From Mycolicibacterium moriokaense (GTDB taxonomy: Bacteria; Actinomycetota; Actinomycetes; Mycobacteriales; Mycobacteriaceae): a DNA stretch of 64,000 bases. The position numbers were made by a program, and so were the translations under genes. Positions 9,645 through 18,079 of this stretch are shown one piece after another (the first letter of the stretch is position 1; every line of letters starts with the position of its first letter). The notes beneath the pieces are model-generated. The model was not told the origin of the DNA. It was given only the letters and a program-made list of their open reading frames with translations, and did not search any database. The stretch is taken from positions 372,001-436,000 of the forward strand of contig NZ_AP022560.1 of NCBI RefSeq assembly GCF_010726085.1, in the 5' to 3' direction.

Positions 9645-10094
9645 CTAACTCGCGGCGGCGGGCACCGAGCGGAAGCTGATCGCCATCCGGTTGTAGGCGT
9701 TCATCAGCCCGATCGCGATCGTCAGATCGACGAGTTCCTTCTCGTCGAAATGCGCCGACACTGCGTCGTATGCGGTGTCGGGCACACCCGTCGTCGCCAC
9801 GTTGGTCACCGTTTCGGCCCATGCCAGCGCGGCCTTCTCGCGGGCGTCGAACAGGTCCCCTGCTTCGCGCCAGACCGGGACCAGGGCGATCTTCTCGTTG
9901 GAGACACCGAGGTGGCGCAGCTCGCGGGAGTGCATGTCGATGCAGTAGGCGCAGCCGTTGATCAGTGACACCCGCAGGTTCACCTCGGCCACGAGCGCAG
10001 GCGCCAGTCCCGATTGACTGACGTAGACGTGCGCGCCCGCAAGCGCTTTCATACCGCGGGGAGCGACCTCGTTGTAGTCGATTCGCTGAGTCAT
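9645..10094 (-). CDS. AhpD-like carboxymuconolactone decarboxylase family protein
   Basis: The 149-residue protein carries the AhpD-type redox core C-A-Y-C-x3-H (INGCAYCIDMHSREL), in which the two cysteines and the histidine form the peroxidase active site. Members reduce peroxides or disulphides or act as small redox carriers. Start ATG at 10094 gives MTQRIDYNEV, the normal family opening; the frame extends to 10133 without family resemblance. Placement directly before a SigH-like sigma gene supports a redox-stress role, but the partner is not known. Confidence 0.85.
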   Translation of the reverse strand: MTQRIDYNEVAPRGMKALAGAHVYVSQSGLAPALVAEVNLRVSLINGCAYCIDMHSRELRHLGVSNEKIALVPVWREAGDLFDAREKAALAWAETVTNVATTGVPDTAYDAVSAHFDEKELVDLTIAIGLMNAYNRMAISFRSVPAAAS

Positions 10095-10185
10095 GTCGAT
10101 GAACCTCCAGTGCTGATGTCGAACGCGTGACATCAGCCTGGCAGGCTCAACGAGCCGGCGGACCCCGGAAAGTCCGTGGTTCCGG

Positions 10186-10851
10186 CTACCCCTCGATGAA
10201 CGTGATGTTCTCGTCGAGTGACGCGCGGGCGTTGCGGACGTAGCTGACCGTCGGGTCTTCGTAGCCGATCGACATGCCGCAGAACAGCATGAGCTCCGGC
10301 GGCGGGCACGTCACCGCGTCCACCGACTTGCGGACCTGCGACCACGCCATCTGCGGACAGCTGTGCAGACCCTCGGCGCGCAGCAGCAGCATCACGGTCT
10401 GCAGATACATCCCGACGTCGGACCACTGGGGCTTGCCCAGGTCGCGGTCGATGTAGCAGAACAGGGCCATGGGCGCGCCGAAGCAGTCCCAGTTCGCGAT
10501 CGCGGCCCGCGTGCGCGCCTCCCAGTCCTCCCGCGCAACGCCGAGGGCGCTGTAGCGGTCCCTGCCGAACGCCGAGCGGCGTTCGGCATAGGGGGATTTC
10601 AGGTCGGGCGGATACATCACGTACTCGCGGTCATCCCACGGGTCTCCGGCGGCCACCCGCTCGGTGGCGACCTTCTTGAGCTGCTCCAGCGGCTCGCCGG
10701 TGACCACGTAGATGTTCCACGGCTGGATGTTCGATCCGGAGGGTGACCAGGCCGCGGCGGTGAGGACGCGCTCGATCACCTCCCTGGATACGGGTTCGTC
10801 GGTGAAGCCGCGCACCGCCCTTCGCGTTGCGACCGCCTCGTAGACGTCCAT
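10186..10851 (-). CDS. Nitroreductase family protein
   Basis: The 221-residue protein is an FMN-dependent nitroreductase-fold enzyme. It begins with the family signature RRAVRGFTDEPVSREVIERVL, followed by AAWSPSGSNIQPWNIYVV, which contributes FMN phosphate contacts, and ends with CPPPELMLFCGMSIGYED. Such enzymes reduce nitro groups, quinones or flavins with NAD(P)H. Starts at 10854 (GTG) and 10851 (ATG) are adjacent; the ATG has AAAGG about 7 bases upstream. It is the second gene of the 11.6-8.9 kb minus-strand set. Confidence 0.88.
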   Translation of the reverse strand: MDVYEAVATRRAVRGFTDEPVSREVIERVLTAAAWSPSGSNIQPWNIYVVTGEPLEQLKKVATERVAAGDPWDDREYVMYPPDLKSPYAERRSAFGRDRYSALGVAREDWEARTRAAIANWDCFGAPMALFCYIDRDLGKPQWSDVGMYLQTVMLLLRAEGLHSCPQMAWSQVRKSVDAVTCPPPELMLFCGMSIGYEDPTVSYVRNARASLDENITFIEG

Positions 10852-10878
10852 CACCGTGCCTTTCTTGTGTTGGTGCGC

Positions 10879-11634
10879 TTAGGTTCTCGCCACAGCTTCG
10901 TCGAGCCAGTCCTCGAGCCGCGTATCGAACAGCGTGGCACCGTCGCCGGGGACCAGGGTGCGTTCCTCGAGTTCGATGCCCCAGTACTTGGCCTCGGGAT
11001 CGGCGACGACCTCTCGCGTGTCGTTGCGGGCGGTCAGCGCGATCCTGATGGCGTCCGGAAGCCGGAATGCCTGTGGTCCACCGATTTCCACGATTCCGTT
11101 GACGGGCGCGTTGACCGCGGCCCGCGCGACGCCCTCGGCGACATCGGTGCCGGCCATCGGCTGGAAGTACGCCGGTGGCATCTTCACGGTGTCACCCTCG
11201 GTCGCGGAGTCCGCGAGGGTGTTGATGAACTCGAAGAACTGTGTCGCGTGCACGATGGTGAACGGAATGGGCCCTTCACTGATGAGCTTCTCCTGCAACA
11301 GCTTTGCCTCGAAGTAGCCACTCTGCAGGGCCAGCTGGTCGGTGCCGACCACGGACAGCGCGACATGGTGCTGTACGCCGGCATCCTTCTCGGCGGCGAG
11401 CAGGTTGGCGGTCGCGGTCCGGAAGAAGTCCACGGCGGCATCGTCGAGCGTCGGGGAATTCGATACGTCGACGACGACGGAGGCGCCCGCCAGTGCGTCC
11501 GCAAGGCCCTCGCCCGTGAACGTGTTCACTCCGGTCGAAGGAGCGGCCGGCACGACGTCGTGCCCACGTTCGCTCAGGTTGCTTACGAGCTTGCTGCCCA
11601 CCATTCCGGTGCCCCCGATGACGACGATTCTCAT
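10879..11634 (-). CDS. NAD(P)H-binding NmrA/atypical short-chain reductase family protein
   Basis: A 251-residue Rossmann protein starting MRIVVIGGTGMVGSKLV with the GGTGMVG dinucleotide motif at residues 7-13. Later segments (VVDVSNSPTLDD, HHVALSVVGTDQL, FTIVHATQFFEF) match NmrA-like/SDR a5 proteins, which lack the classical YxxxK catalytic pair and often act as redox sensors or quinone reductases. It lies 27 bases upstream of the nitroreductase and is the first gene of that set. Substrate unknown. Confidence 0.85.
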   Translation of the reverse strand: MRIVVIGGTGMVGSKLVSNLSERGHDVVPAAPSTGVNTFTGEGLADALAGASVVVDVSNSPTLDDAAVDFFRTATANLLAAEKDAGVQHHVALSVVGTDQLALQSGYFEAKLLQEKLISEGPIPFTIVHATQFFEFINTLADSATEGDTVKMPPAYFQPMAGTDVAEGVARAAVNAPVNGIVEIGGPQAFRLPDAIRIALTARNDTREVVADPEAKYWGIELEERTLVPGDGATLFDTRLEDWLDEAVART

Positions 11635-11702
11635 GATGTGCCTTCCTGTTGGTCGATCCCGTCATCCCTATGACCGGGAAGGCAGCGAATCTGTGACAGG
11701 AA

Positions 11703-12290
11703 TCAGCACACGAGCGGCGCCAGATGGGTCCTGGCATAGGCCGCCACCGCGTCGTCATCGGTGACGTCGAGCACCGGGGAGGTGACCTGGACCAACGATG
11801 CGGCCAGTCGGATGTGCAGGTCGGCCACCGCGAGCAGGTCGTTGTCGGGCATCGTCGCACCGGCCGCGCGCAGCGCCTTGGCCATCGCGGTGGACGCGCT
11901 GGTCAGGAAGACCCTGGCCTCGTCGAACATTCCGGTCGTCGCGGTGAAGTCACCGTCGAGTTGCAAGAACCTGCGCATCACCGGCTCACCGGTGAGCAGC
12001 CGGATCCCTTCGCGAAACGCGGCGACCGCGGCTTCCTGGGGATCGCTGTCGATCGCCACGGTCTGCAGCCGTGCCATCGCGAATTCGAAAGTCTGTCTGC
12101 CCAGTTCGGTGATGAGTGCGTCGCGGCTGGGGAAGCGACGGTACAGGGTGCTTCTGCTGACGCCGGCCTGGCGGGCGACCACCTCCATGCTCAGTCGGCC
12201 GACCCCGACGAGCGCCACCTCTTCGGCGGCGGCCTTGAGGATTGCGGCCTCCTGTTGAGTGGGGCTGGCGTTGGTGCGTGACCGTCGCAT
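11703..12290 (-). CDS. TetR/AcrR family transcriptional repressor
   Basis: The 195-residue protein has an N-terminal helix-turn-helix with VALVGVGRLSMEVVARQAGVSRSTLYRRFPSRDALI, the usual TetR recognition segment, at about residues 25-65, then an all-helical ligand domain. The ATG at 12290 lies 14 bases after the stop of the oxygenase gene, giving a two-gene operon. The longer frame to 12440 runs through that gene and was rejected. Its likely target is the inverted repeat at 13282-13310 at the head of the operon, which would give autoregulation; that is inference. Confidence 0.88.
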   Translation of the reverse strand: MRRSRTNASPTQQEAAILKAAAEEVALVGVGRLSMEVVARQAGVSRSTLYRRFPSRDALITELGRQTFEFAMARLQTVAIDSDPQEAAVAAFREGIRLLTGEPVMRRFLQLDGDFTATTGMFDEARVFLTSASTAMAKALRAAGATMPDNDLLAVADLHIRLAASLVQVTSPVLDVTDDDAVAAYARTHLAPLVC

Positions 12291-12304
12291 CCGGGCGGCC
12301 CAGA

Positions 12305-13261
12305 TCAGCCCGCGGGGCAGCCGGGCGGCGGCGCGAACGAATCGAGCGCAACCGACCGATGCACGTGCACCAGCTTCTCGTACTCGATTCGATTGCGCGC
12401 CAACGGGATCAGCAGCAACCGGTCGGGCAGGACGCGCCACGCCAGCTGCATCATCCGGCAGTACAGCGCGAACTCCAGGTCATGGCGGGGTTCCCACTTG
12501 AAGCCGGTCATGTCCCGAATCTTCGGATGCAGGATGCCGAAGGAGCACACCTTGACGACGTGGCCCGCGACCGGTCGCAGGACCATCCACGGCGGTGTAA
12601 GGGCTCGGCGCAACGGCGCAGGCAGCACCACGGTTGGCAAGGGTAACCGGGTGAGATCGGCGGTAACACGCTGTAGGAAGCTGTTCTCCTGCAGCTCATT
12701 TCGTACCATCGTCTCGTAGTAGTCCACGGCGTCGGCGTACGTGGCGGGCAGCTTTGCGTTCTTGCCAGGTAGCTCCAGTGCGCCGAACGCGTCGAGGAGT
12801 TGCGCGTAGGCGGCCTCGCGCTCGGCGTCGTTGAGCACGATGCCCGTACACGGCGTGAAGGAGTTGAGCACCAGGAAGATCCCGCTGACCGCGATCCAGT
12901 TCCACAGTTTCGGATCGAGTGCGCTGTACCGCACATCCGCGAAGTCCCCGACTCCCTTCCCGTGGACCTCACGGTGCATCAGCTTCAGCCGATCGGCCTC
13001 CGCGACCCGATCCGCGGCGTCACCCCAGATGGCCAGGAAGGCCGAAAACCCGCTGCGCACACCGCGATCAGCGAAGTTCTCCGCGAACCGGCCGGTCTTG
13101 TCCACCGCCGCAGCTACCGGAACCAGGGCGACTTCGTCGAACGCCGCCGCACCGAAGAAACCGCCGAAGACGCTGCCGCTGTGCTTACGGAATTCGATGA
13201 GGACTTTCGGCCGCACCGATTCGGTGTCGTACGTGGAAATTGTCTCGGCCGTTGCGACCAT
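12305..13261 (-). CDS. Oxygenase MpaB family protein (DUF2236)
   Basis: The 318-residue protein belongs to the latex-clearing/MpaB-type DUF2236 family, members of which bind heme b and cleave polymeric or prenyl substrates oxidatively. Visible family features are the FGGFFGAAAFDEVALVPVAAAV start, the MHREVHGKGVGDFADVRYSALDPKLWNWI segment with candidate heme-ligand histidines, and the closing RVLPDRLLLIPLARNRIEYEK. The ATG at 13261 has a strong GGAGGG 5 bases upstream and was preferred to the upstream start at 13288, which lies inside the operator palindrome. The neighbouring TetR gene is the likely regulator. Substrate not known. Confidence 0.82.
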   Translation of the reverse strand: MVATAETISTYDTESVRPKVLIEFRKHSGSVFGGFFGAAAFDEVALVPVAAAVDKTGRFAENFADRGVRSGFSAFLAIWGDAADRVAEADRLKLMHREVHGKGVGDFADVRYSALDPKLWNWIAVSGIFLVLNSFTPCTGIVLNDAEREAAYAQLLDAFGALELPGKNAKLPATYADAVDYYETMVRNELQENSFLQRVTADLTRLPLPTVVLPAPLRRALTPPWMVLRPVAGHVVKVCSFGILHPKIRDMTGFKWEPRHDLEFALYCRMMQLAWRVLPDRLLLIPLARNRIEYEKLVHVHRSVALDSFAPPPGCPAG

Positions 13262-13281
13262 TTCGCCCTCCGATGCGCGCC

Positions 13282-13310
13282 TTGACACAAAGGCTAGCTA
13301 TTTGTGTCAA
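13282..13310. promoter_or_regulatory. Operator-like perfect inverted repeat before the MpaB/TetR operon
   Basis: Arms TTGACACAAA (13282-13291) and TTTGTGTCAA (13301-13310) are perfect 10-base complements around a 9-base spacer containing GCTAGC. Read on the minus strand, the upstream arm starts with TTGACA, a -35-like hexamer, so a repressor here would block transcription of the operon that begins at 13261. A further TTGACA lies just upstream (13313-13318). The TetR protein encoded in the same operon is the natural candidate. Confidence 0.75.
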
Positions 13311-13330
13311 CATGTCAATTCCCTGTACGC

Positions 13331-14503
13331 CTACGGCTGGAGCGTCACCACCGTGATGTCCGGCGGTGCCCCGATCCGCACCGGTGGACCCCACAGCCCA
13401 GCACCCCTGGTGACGTACAGCTGGGTGTCGTCCACTGTCGACAGGCCTGCCAGCGAGGGCTGCACCATCCGGACGACGTAATGGAAGGGCCATATCTGCC
13501 CGCCATGCGTGTGGCCGGACAGCTGCAGATCCACGCCGCGGGCGGCGGACTGCGACACCAGCACGGGTTGGTGCGCCAGCAGGATCGTCGGACGGGACCC
13601 GTCGACCCCGGCCAGCGCTCGGTCGAAGTCGGGCGGGTCGGCTTGCCGCCTGCCTGCGATGTCGGTGACGCCCGCGAGGTCGAACGCCGCACCGCCCCGA
13701 CGGATCACGGTGTTCTCGTTGCGCAGCGGGTGCACTCCCAGCCGCTCCAGCTCGGTCAGCCAGGCGTCGGTGTCGTCGTTGAAGTACTCGTGGTTGCCGG
13801 TGACGAAGAACGCCCCCTCGGACGCGGCCAGGTCCCGTAGCGGTTCGGCTGCGGCGCCGAGTTCGGCGACCGTGCCGTCCACCAGGTCACCGACGATCGC
13901 CACCAGATCCGGCTTCGCCCCGTTGATGATGTCGACGATGCGCTCGGTGTGTGCGCGGCCTGCCAGCGGCCCGAGGTGGATGTCGGACACGAGCGCGAGA
14001 CGAAAGCCCTTGAGCGCGGGGTCTAATCGGCGCAGGCGCACCGGAACCTGAAGCAGGTCAGGCGGTCCCATGCCCGTCGCAGCGCCGACGCCGACCACGC
14101 CGACCGACGCGGCTCCGGCCGCCACCGCGCTGGCGCGGGCGAGGAACATCCGGCGGTTCAACGCTGGTGGCGGCCTGTCGACGACGTGGACGGTCTCCTC
14201 CTTCGGTTGCCGCTTGACCCAGCCGCGCAGTGCGAGCCGAACCGGTTCCAGGGCGAGCAGCGTCAGGAACAGATAGACGAGCAGACCCAGCCACAGCAGA
14301 CCCGGCCATGCATACCAGCCCGACCCGCGTACGCCGGTGACGCGCGGCATCACGACCGCCGCGATGAGCAGCACCGCGAGGCCGACGAGCACGGCGGTGA
14401 GGATCCATCTGGTGCGTCCCGGGCGGGTGGTGTCCTTGATCAGCCGCTTCCACACGTAGGCGTTCATCAGCGCCAGGACGGTGGCCAGCAAGACGAAGAA
14501 CAT
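13331..14503 (-). CDS. Membrane-anchored metallophosphoesterase
   Basis: The 390-residue protein has several N-terminal membrane helices (residues 1-20, about 35-55 and 65-90), a basic loop with a twin-arginine-like RRMFLARAS segment, and a C-terminal calcineurin-like phosphoesterase domain. The metal-binding motifs are in order: LVSDIHLGPL, VGDLVDG, TGNHEYF, LLAHQP and LSGHTHGGQ. Related YaeI-type proteins hydrolyse phosphodiesters at the membrane, including lipid-linked substrates. It is transcribed alone on the minus strand. The substrate is unknown. Confidence 0.87.
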   Translation of the reverse strand: MFFVLLATVLALMNAYVWKRLIKDTTRPGRTRWILTAVLVGLAVLLIAAVVMPRVTGVRGSGWYAWPGLLWLGLLVYLFLTLLALEPVRLALRGWVKRQPKEETVHVVDRPPPALNRRMFLARASAVAAGAASVGVVGVGAATGMGPPDLLQVPVRLRRLDPALKGFRLALVSDIHLGPLAGRAHTERIVDIINGAKPDLVAIVGDLVDGTVAELGAAAEPLRDLAASEGAFFVTGNHEYFNDDTDAWLTELERLGVHPLRNENTVIRRGGAAFDLAGVTDIAGRRQADPPDFDRALAGVDGSRPTILLAHQPVLVSQSAARGVDLQLSGHTHGGQIWPFHYVVRMVQPSLAGLSTVDDTQLYVTRGAGLWGPPVRIGAPPDITVVTLQP

Positions 14504-14571
14504 CGCGCCAGCTTATGCAGCCCACTGAGGTAGGCGTGGGCGTCGGCTACAGACAAGACTACAGACAAGAA

Positions 14572-14608
14572 TGGAAGGGCCCGCTATCCGTACGGCGAAT
14601 CCCTTCCA
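14572..14608. repeat. Inverted repeat upstream of helR promoter
   Basis: TGGAAGGG (14572-14579) and CCCTTCCA (14601-14608) are perfect 8-base complements separated by 21 bases. The element lies between the divergent metallophosphoesterase and helR genes, immediately before the probable -10 box. It could be a regulator site; no factor can be named. Confidence 0.45.
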
Positions 14609-14617
14609 CCTCCAACG

Positions 14618-14650
14618 TATAACGGGTACCGGGGCTTGCGGCAAGGCCCC
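14618..14650 (+). promoter_or_regulatory. helR promoter with rifamycin-associated element (RAE)
   Basis: A TATAAC -10-like hexamer lies at 14618-14623. Right at the expected transcription start is the imperfect inverted repeat GGGGCTTGC (14631-14639) plus GCAAGGCCCC (14641-14650). This sequence agrees with the published rifamycin-associated element found upstream of rifamycin-inactivating enzymes and of helR in actinobacteria. It implies induction by rifamycins. The match is from memory of the motif, not from a search. Confidence 0.75.
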
Positions 14651-14701
14651 GGTGATGCCGCACAATCTGTCGCCTACATCCGAACGGCTATTTGGGGGCG
14701 T

Positions 14702-16900
14702 GTGTCAACTCAGGACTACGACGACGAACTGCGATCAGAGCAGACATATGTGGACGGGCTGTACGCCCGACTCGACGCCGAACGCGCACGGGTGAAGGCC
14801 AAATACAGCGCCGCGCTCGCCGGTCCCATCGACCGCATGGACGGCGGCACCCTCGTGGCGCGCGACAGTGAGGTGCGAGCGCTTGCCAAACAGGCCGCGC
14901 GCCTGGACGTGGCGGACAGCGGACTCTGCTTCGGCCGCCTCGACAGCGTCACCGGCCAGCGGTTGTACATCGGGCGCATCGGCATCCTCGACGAGGACAA
15001 TGAATACGAACCGCTGCTGCTGGACTGGCGTGCACCCGCCGCCCACGCGTTCTACGTCGCGACCGCCGCGCACCCGGAGAACATGCGTCGGCGCCGCCAG
15101 TTCCTCAGCCGCGGACGGCGGATCGTCGACTACACCGACGAGGTCCTCGGCAGGCCCACCGGCGACGAGCGCGGGGACGCCGCGCTGCTGGCCGCGGTCA
15201 ATGCGCCGCGCGGCGACGGCATGCGCGACATCGTCGCGACGATTCAGGCCGAGCAGGACGAGATCATCCGGCTCGACCATCCCGGCGTGCTGGTGATCGA
15301 GGGCGGGCCCGGCACCGGCAAGACCGTCGTGGCGCTGCACCGCGTCGCGTACCTGCTCTACACCCAGCGCAAGCAGATGGAACGCCACGGTGTCCTCGTG
15401 GTCGGGCCCAACGCCGCGTTCCTGAACCACATCGGCCGCGTGCTGCCGTCGCTCGGCGAGTCCGATGTCGTGTTCATGACCGTCGGCGACCTCGTGCCGG
15501 GACTGCAGGTCAGCGCCGAGGACACCGACGAGGTGGCCCGGGTCAAGGGCTCGTTGAAGATGCTCGACGTGCTGGCGGCCGCGATCGCCGATCGGCAACG
15601 GCTGCCGAAGGATCCGGTGCCGATCGAGCTGTCGGACGTCACGGTGCGCATCGACGCCGAAACCGCCGAGTGGGCGCGCGAGGAGGCGCGTGCGAGCGGA
15701 CGGCCCCACAACGAGGCGCGTGAGGTGTTCACCGAGATCATTACGTACGTCCTCACCGAGCGGGCGATCGCGCGGATCGGCAAGGGGTGGCTGACCCGCG
15801 ACGACCGCGACGCGTGGGAGCAGCTGCGCACGAGCCTGATCGACGAGCTCGCCGATCACGTCGCGTTCAACAACGCCCTCGACGAGCTGTGGCCCATCCT
15901 CACTCCGCAGGCCCTGCTCGCCGACCTCTACTCGTCGCACGACCGGCTCCGTGCCGCCCAAGCCGATCCGATGCTGTACCGCGCCGACGGCGACGCCTGG
16001 ACCGTCTCCGACGTGCCGCTGCTCGACGAACTGGTCGACCTGCTGGGTCGCGACAACCTGGCCGACGATGCGGCCGCGCGTGACCGCAACGCAGAGGCCG
16101 CATACGCCGCTGGGGTTCTCGACCTGCTGGTGAGCCGAGAGGATCTGATGGACGACGAGGACCACCTGCTCGCGCAGGACCTCCTCTACGCCGAGGATCT
16201 CGCCGAGCGCTTCCTCGAACGCGATACCCGTGAACTCGTCGAACGTGCTGCCGCAGATCGGGATTGGATGTACCGGCACGTCGTTGTCGACGAGGCCCAG
16301 GAGCTCTCCGAGATGGACTGGCGGGTGCTGATGCGTCGCTGCCCGAGCAAGTCCTTCACCGTCGTCGGCGATCTCGCGCAACGCCGGTCGGCGGCGGGCG
16401 CGAGGTCATGGGCCACGATGCTCGAGCCGTATGTCCCCGGCCGGTGGGTCTACCGCTCGCTATCGGTGAACTACCGCACGCCCGCGGAGATCATGGCGGT
16501 GGCCGCCGGGGTGCTCGCAGAGTTCGCCCCCGACATCCAACCCCCGGAGTCGGTCCGCGCCTCTGGTGTGCCGCCGTGGTCGCGTCGGGTCACCGATGAC
16601 GAATTGCCCTCAGCCATCCAGGAATTCGTCGACGACGAGGCGCAGCGCGAAGGCACCAGCGTGGTGATCGGGCCAGCGGATGTGCCGGGTGCGGTGCCGC
16701 CGTCGCAGACCAAGGGCCTGGAATTCGACGCCGTGCTCGTGGTCGATCCGGACCGGATCCTCGCCGCCGGACCGCGCGGCGCGGCCGAGCTGTACGTCGC
16801 GCTGACGCGCGCCACCCAGCGACTCGGCATTCTGCACCGCGCTCCCCTGCCGAGCGCGCTGAGTGGCCTCGATCGAATTCGTGAAGTGGTCGTGAAATAG
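14702..16900 (+). CDS. helR: RNA polymerase-recycling motor ATPase HelR (UvrD-like family)
   Basis: The 732-residue protein is a superfamily-1 ATPase of the HelD/HelR group, which wedges into RNA polymerase, clears nucleic acid and, for HelR, displaces bound rifampicin. The N-terminal coiled-coil arm (EQTYVDGLYARLDAERARVKAKYSAAL) is followed by Walker A GGPGTGKT at about residues 201-208, Walker B VVDEAQEL at about 529 and a motif VI YVALTRATQRLG near 697. The GTG at 14702 was chosen: upstream codons lack the family start and the leader carries the RAE. Actinobacterial HelD and HelR are close relatives; the RAE is the main reason to call this HelR. Confidence 0.85.
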   Translation: MSTQDYDDELRSEQTYVDGLYARLDAERARVKAKYSAALAGPIDRMDGGTLVARDSEVRALAKQAARLDVADSGLCFGRLDSVTGQRLYIGRIGILDEDNEYEPLLLDWRAPAAHAFYVATAAHPENMRRRRQFLSRGRRIVDYTDEVLGRPTGDERGDAALLAAVNAPRGDGMRDIVATIQAEQDEIIRLDHPGVLVIEGGPGTGKTVVALHRVAYLLYTQRKQMERHGVLVVGPNAAFLNHIGRVLPSLGESDVVFMTVGDLVPGLQVSAEDTDEVARVKGSLKMLDVLAAAIADRQRLPKDPVPIELSDVTVRIDAETAEWAREEARASGRPHNEAREVFTEIITYVLTERAIARIGKGWLTRDDRDAWEQLRTSLIDELADHVAFNNALDELWPILTPQALLADLYSSHDRLRAAQADPMLYRADGDAWTVSDVPLLDELVDLLGRDNLADDAAARDRNAEAAYAAGVLDLLVSREDLMDDEDHLLAQDLLYAEDLAERFLERDTRELVERAAADRDWMYRHVVVDEAQELSEMDWRVLMRRCPSKSFTVVGDLAQRRSAAGARSWATMLEPYVPGRWVYRSLSVNYRTPAEIMAVAAGVLAEFAPDIQPPESVRASGVPPWSRRVTDDELPSAIQEFVDDEAQREGTSVVIGPADVPGAVPPSQTKGLEFDAVLVVDPDRILAAGPRGAAELYVALTRATQRLGILHRAPLPSALSGLDRIREVVVK

Positions 16901-16929
16901 GTACAGCACCATCCTGGTTGTGCTCGAAC

Positions 16930-17286
16930 ATGAGCGACCTCAAAGGTGACCGTTCGCAGTTCGGACCCAACGCCGCCGGATACGCATGGACACTGGCCGA
17001 CGACGTCGCCCCGATCCAGGTGTTTCCCGGCATCACCGTCAAACCGCTGTGGGAGGGCGACAACGGCGCCAAGGCCTTCGTCACCGAGCTCGAACCGGGT
17101 GCGGTGTGGGGCGGCGAAGACCACCACGGTCCGGGTCCCGAGGAGGTCTTCGTGGTGTCAGGCGTGCTGAACGACGGGGTGCAGGACTACCCGGCCGGTA
17201 CCTTCCTGCACGCGCCCGCCGGTTCCTGGCACGTCCCGCAGTCGGTCACCGGGTGCGTGCTGTTCGTCTTCTACCCCGAGGGCTGA
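16930..17286 (+). CDS. Cupin domain-containing protein
   Basis: The 118-residue protein has a single beta-barrel cupin. The metal-binding motif 1 is represented by EDHHGPGPEEVFVVSG (HH...E) and motif 2 by GTFLHAPAGSWHVPQS. Such small cupins bind a divalent metal and act as isomerases, dioxygenases or sensors. Start ATG at 16930 (MSDLKGDRS), 29 bases downstream of helR; co-transcription with helR is possible. Function not predictable. Confidence 0.75.
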   Translation: MSDLKGDRSQFGPNAAGYAWTLADDVAPIQVFPGITVKPLWEGDNGAKAFVTELEPGAVWGGEDHHGPGPEEVFVVSGVLNDGVQDYPAGTFLHAPAGSWHVPQSVTGCVLFVFYPEG

Positions 17287-17290
17287 ACCG

Positions 17291-18007
17291 CTACTTCCAG
17301 GCGAAGACGGGCTGCTCGAGCTCGTCGACCGGATCGTGGCGGCCTTCCAGGCCCAGCCATCGCAGCTGAAGCAGCACCGCACCCGTGGGTGCGTGGATGA
17401 GGTCGTTGCCCAGCGGAATCTGCACGACGGGGCGCGGGCTCTCCGGGATGGAGATGAACCGCGGCGAATCCTCGCGCTGCAGTTGATGCAGTCCGACCCG
17501 GTAGACGGCCACCACCTCGTCGGGTGCGGGGCGCAGCTCGAGGCGTCCGCCGCCCCAGATGACCACCGGGGTGATCACATATCCGGATCGCGTCGGGTAA
17601 TCGTCGAGGAGGCCCAGCACGGTCGAGTGGGGCAACGTGACGCCCACCTCCTCGTCCAGTTCGCGCAGGGCCGCGTCGACGGCATCCTCGCCGGGGTCGA
17701 GCCTGCCGCCGGGCAGCGCCCACTGCGCGGCGTGCGACGAGAGTCGTGATGCCCTGCGGCACAACAGAAATGCGGCGCCGCCCGAAACATCGACCATGCG
17801 GCCGTCGAGATTCCCTGGCATCGGCCGGCCGTCGATCCAGTCGTCGACGAGCGCGGGGTCGACGCGATCCTCCCCCAGCTCCGAGTCGACGAGCACCACG
17901 GCGACGGCGGCGTGCCGTTTGGTCGGGTCGGTCACGATACGGCGATCGTGCCGCGCGAGGTGGGCGCGGATCCGGTCCCGGAGCGCCTCGTCGTAGCTGA
18001 CAGTCAC
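17291..18007 (-). CDS. NUDIX hydrolase
   Basis: The 238-residue protein contains the Nudix box GGRLDPGEDAVDAALRELDEEVG, matching G-x5-E-x7-REL-x-EE-x-G, at about residues 116-138. The family hydrolyses nucleoside diphosphates linked to another group; the N-terminal 80 residues and the long C-terminal region resemble CoA-pyrophosphatase-like members, but no CoA motif is clear. Start GTG at 18007, divergent from a MarR gene with a 61-base gap. Its stop is 4 bases from the cupin stop (convergent). Confidence 0.85.
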   Translation of the reverse strand: MTVSYDEALRDRIRAHLARHDRRIVTDPTKRHAAVAVVLVDSELGEDRVDPALVDDWIDGRPMPGNLDGRMVDVSGGAAFLLCRRASRLSSHAAQWALPGGRLDPGEDAVDAALRELDEEVGVTLPHSTVLGLLDDYPTRSGYVITPVVIWGGGRLELRPAPDEVVAVYRVGLHQLQREDSPRFISIPESPRPVVQIPLGNDLIHAPTGAVLLQLRWLGLEGRHDPVDELEQPVFAWK

Positions 18008-18056
18008 CGCCTGACCATAAGCAGGCGGAGGCGGCCCCCGCCGCCTGGGCGGGAAA

Positions 18057-18079
18057 CATGTATGTGCTATGCATATATG
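18057..18079. promoter_or_regulatory. Candidate MarR operator overlapping the marR start
   Basis: CATGTATG (18057-18064) and CATATATG (18072-18079) form an inverted repeat with 7 of 8 pairs matched and a 7-base spacer. It lies in the AT-rich patch between the divergent NUDIX and MarR genes and covers the proposed ATG at 18069. If translation begins at GTG 18081 the site would sit just upstream of it. Confidence 0.45.

Noticed and set aside
14735..16381. 548-codon minus-strand frame opposite helR
   Set aside because: Antisense shadow of a helicase-family gene with intact motifs; no recognisable domain.
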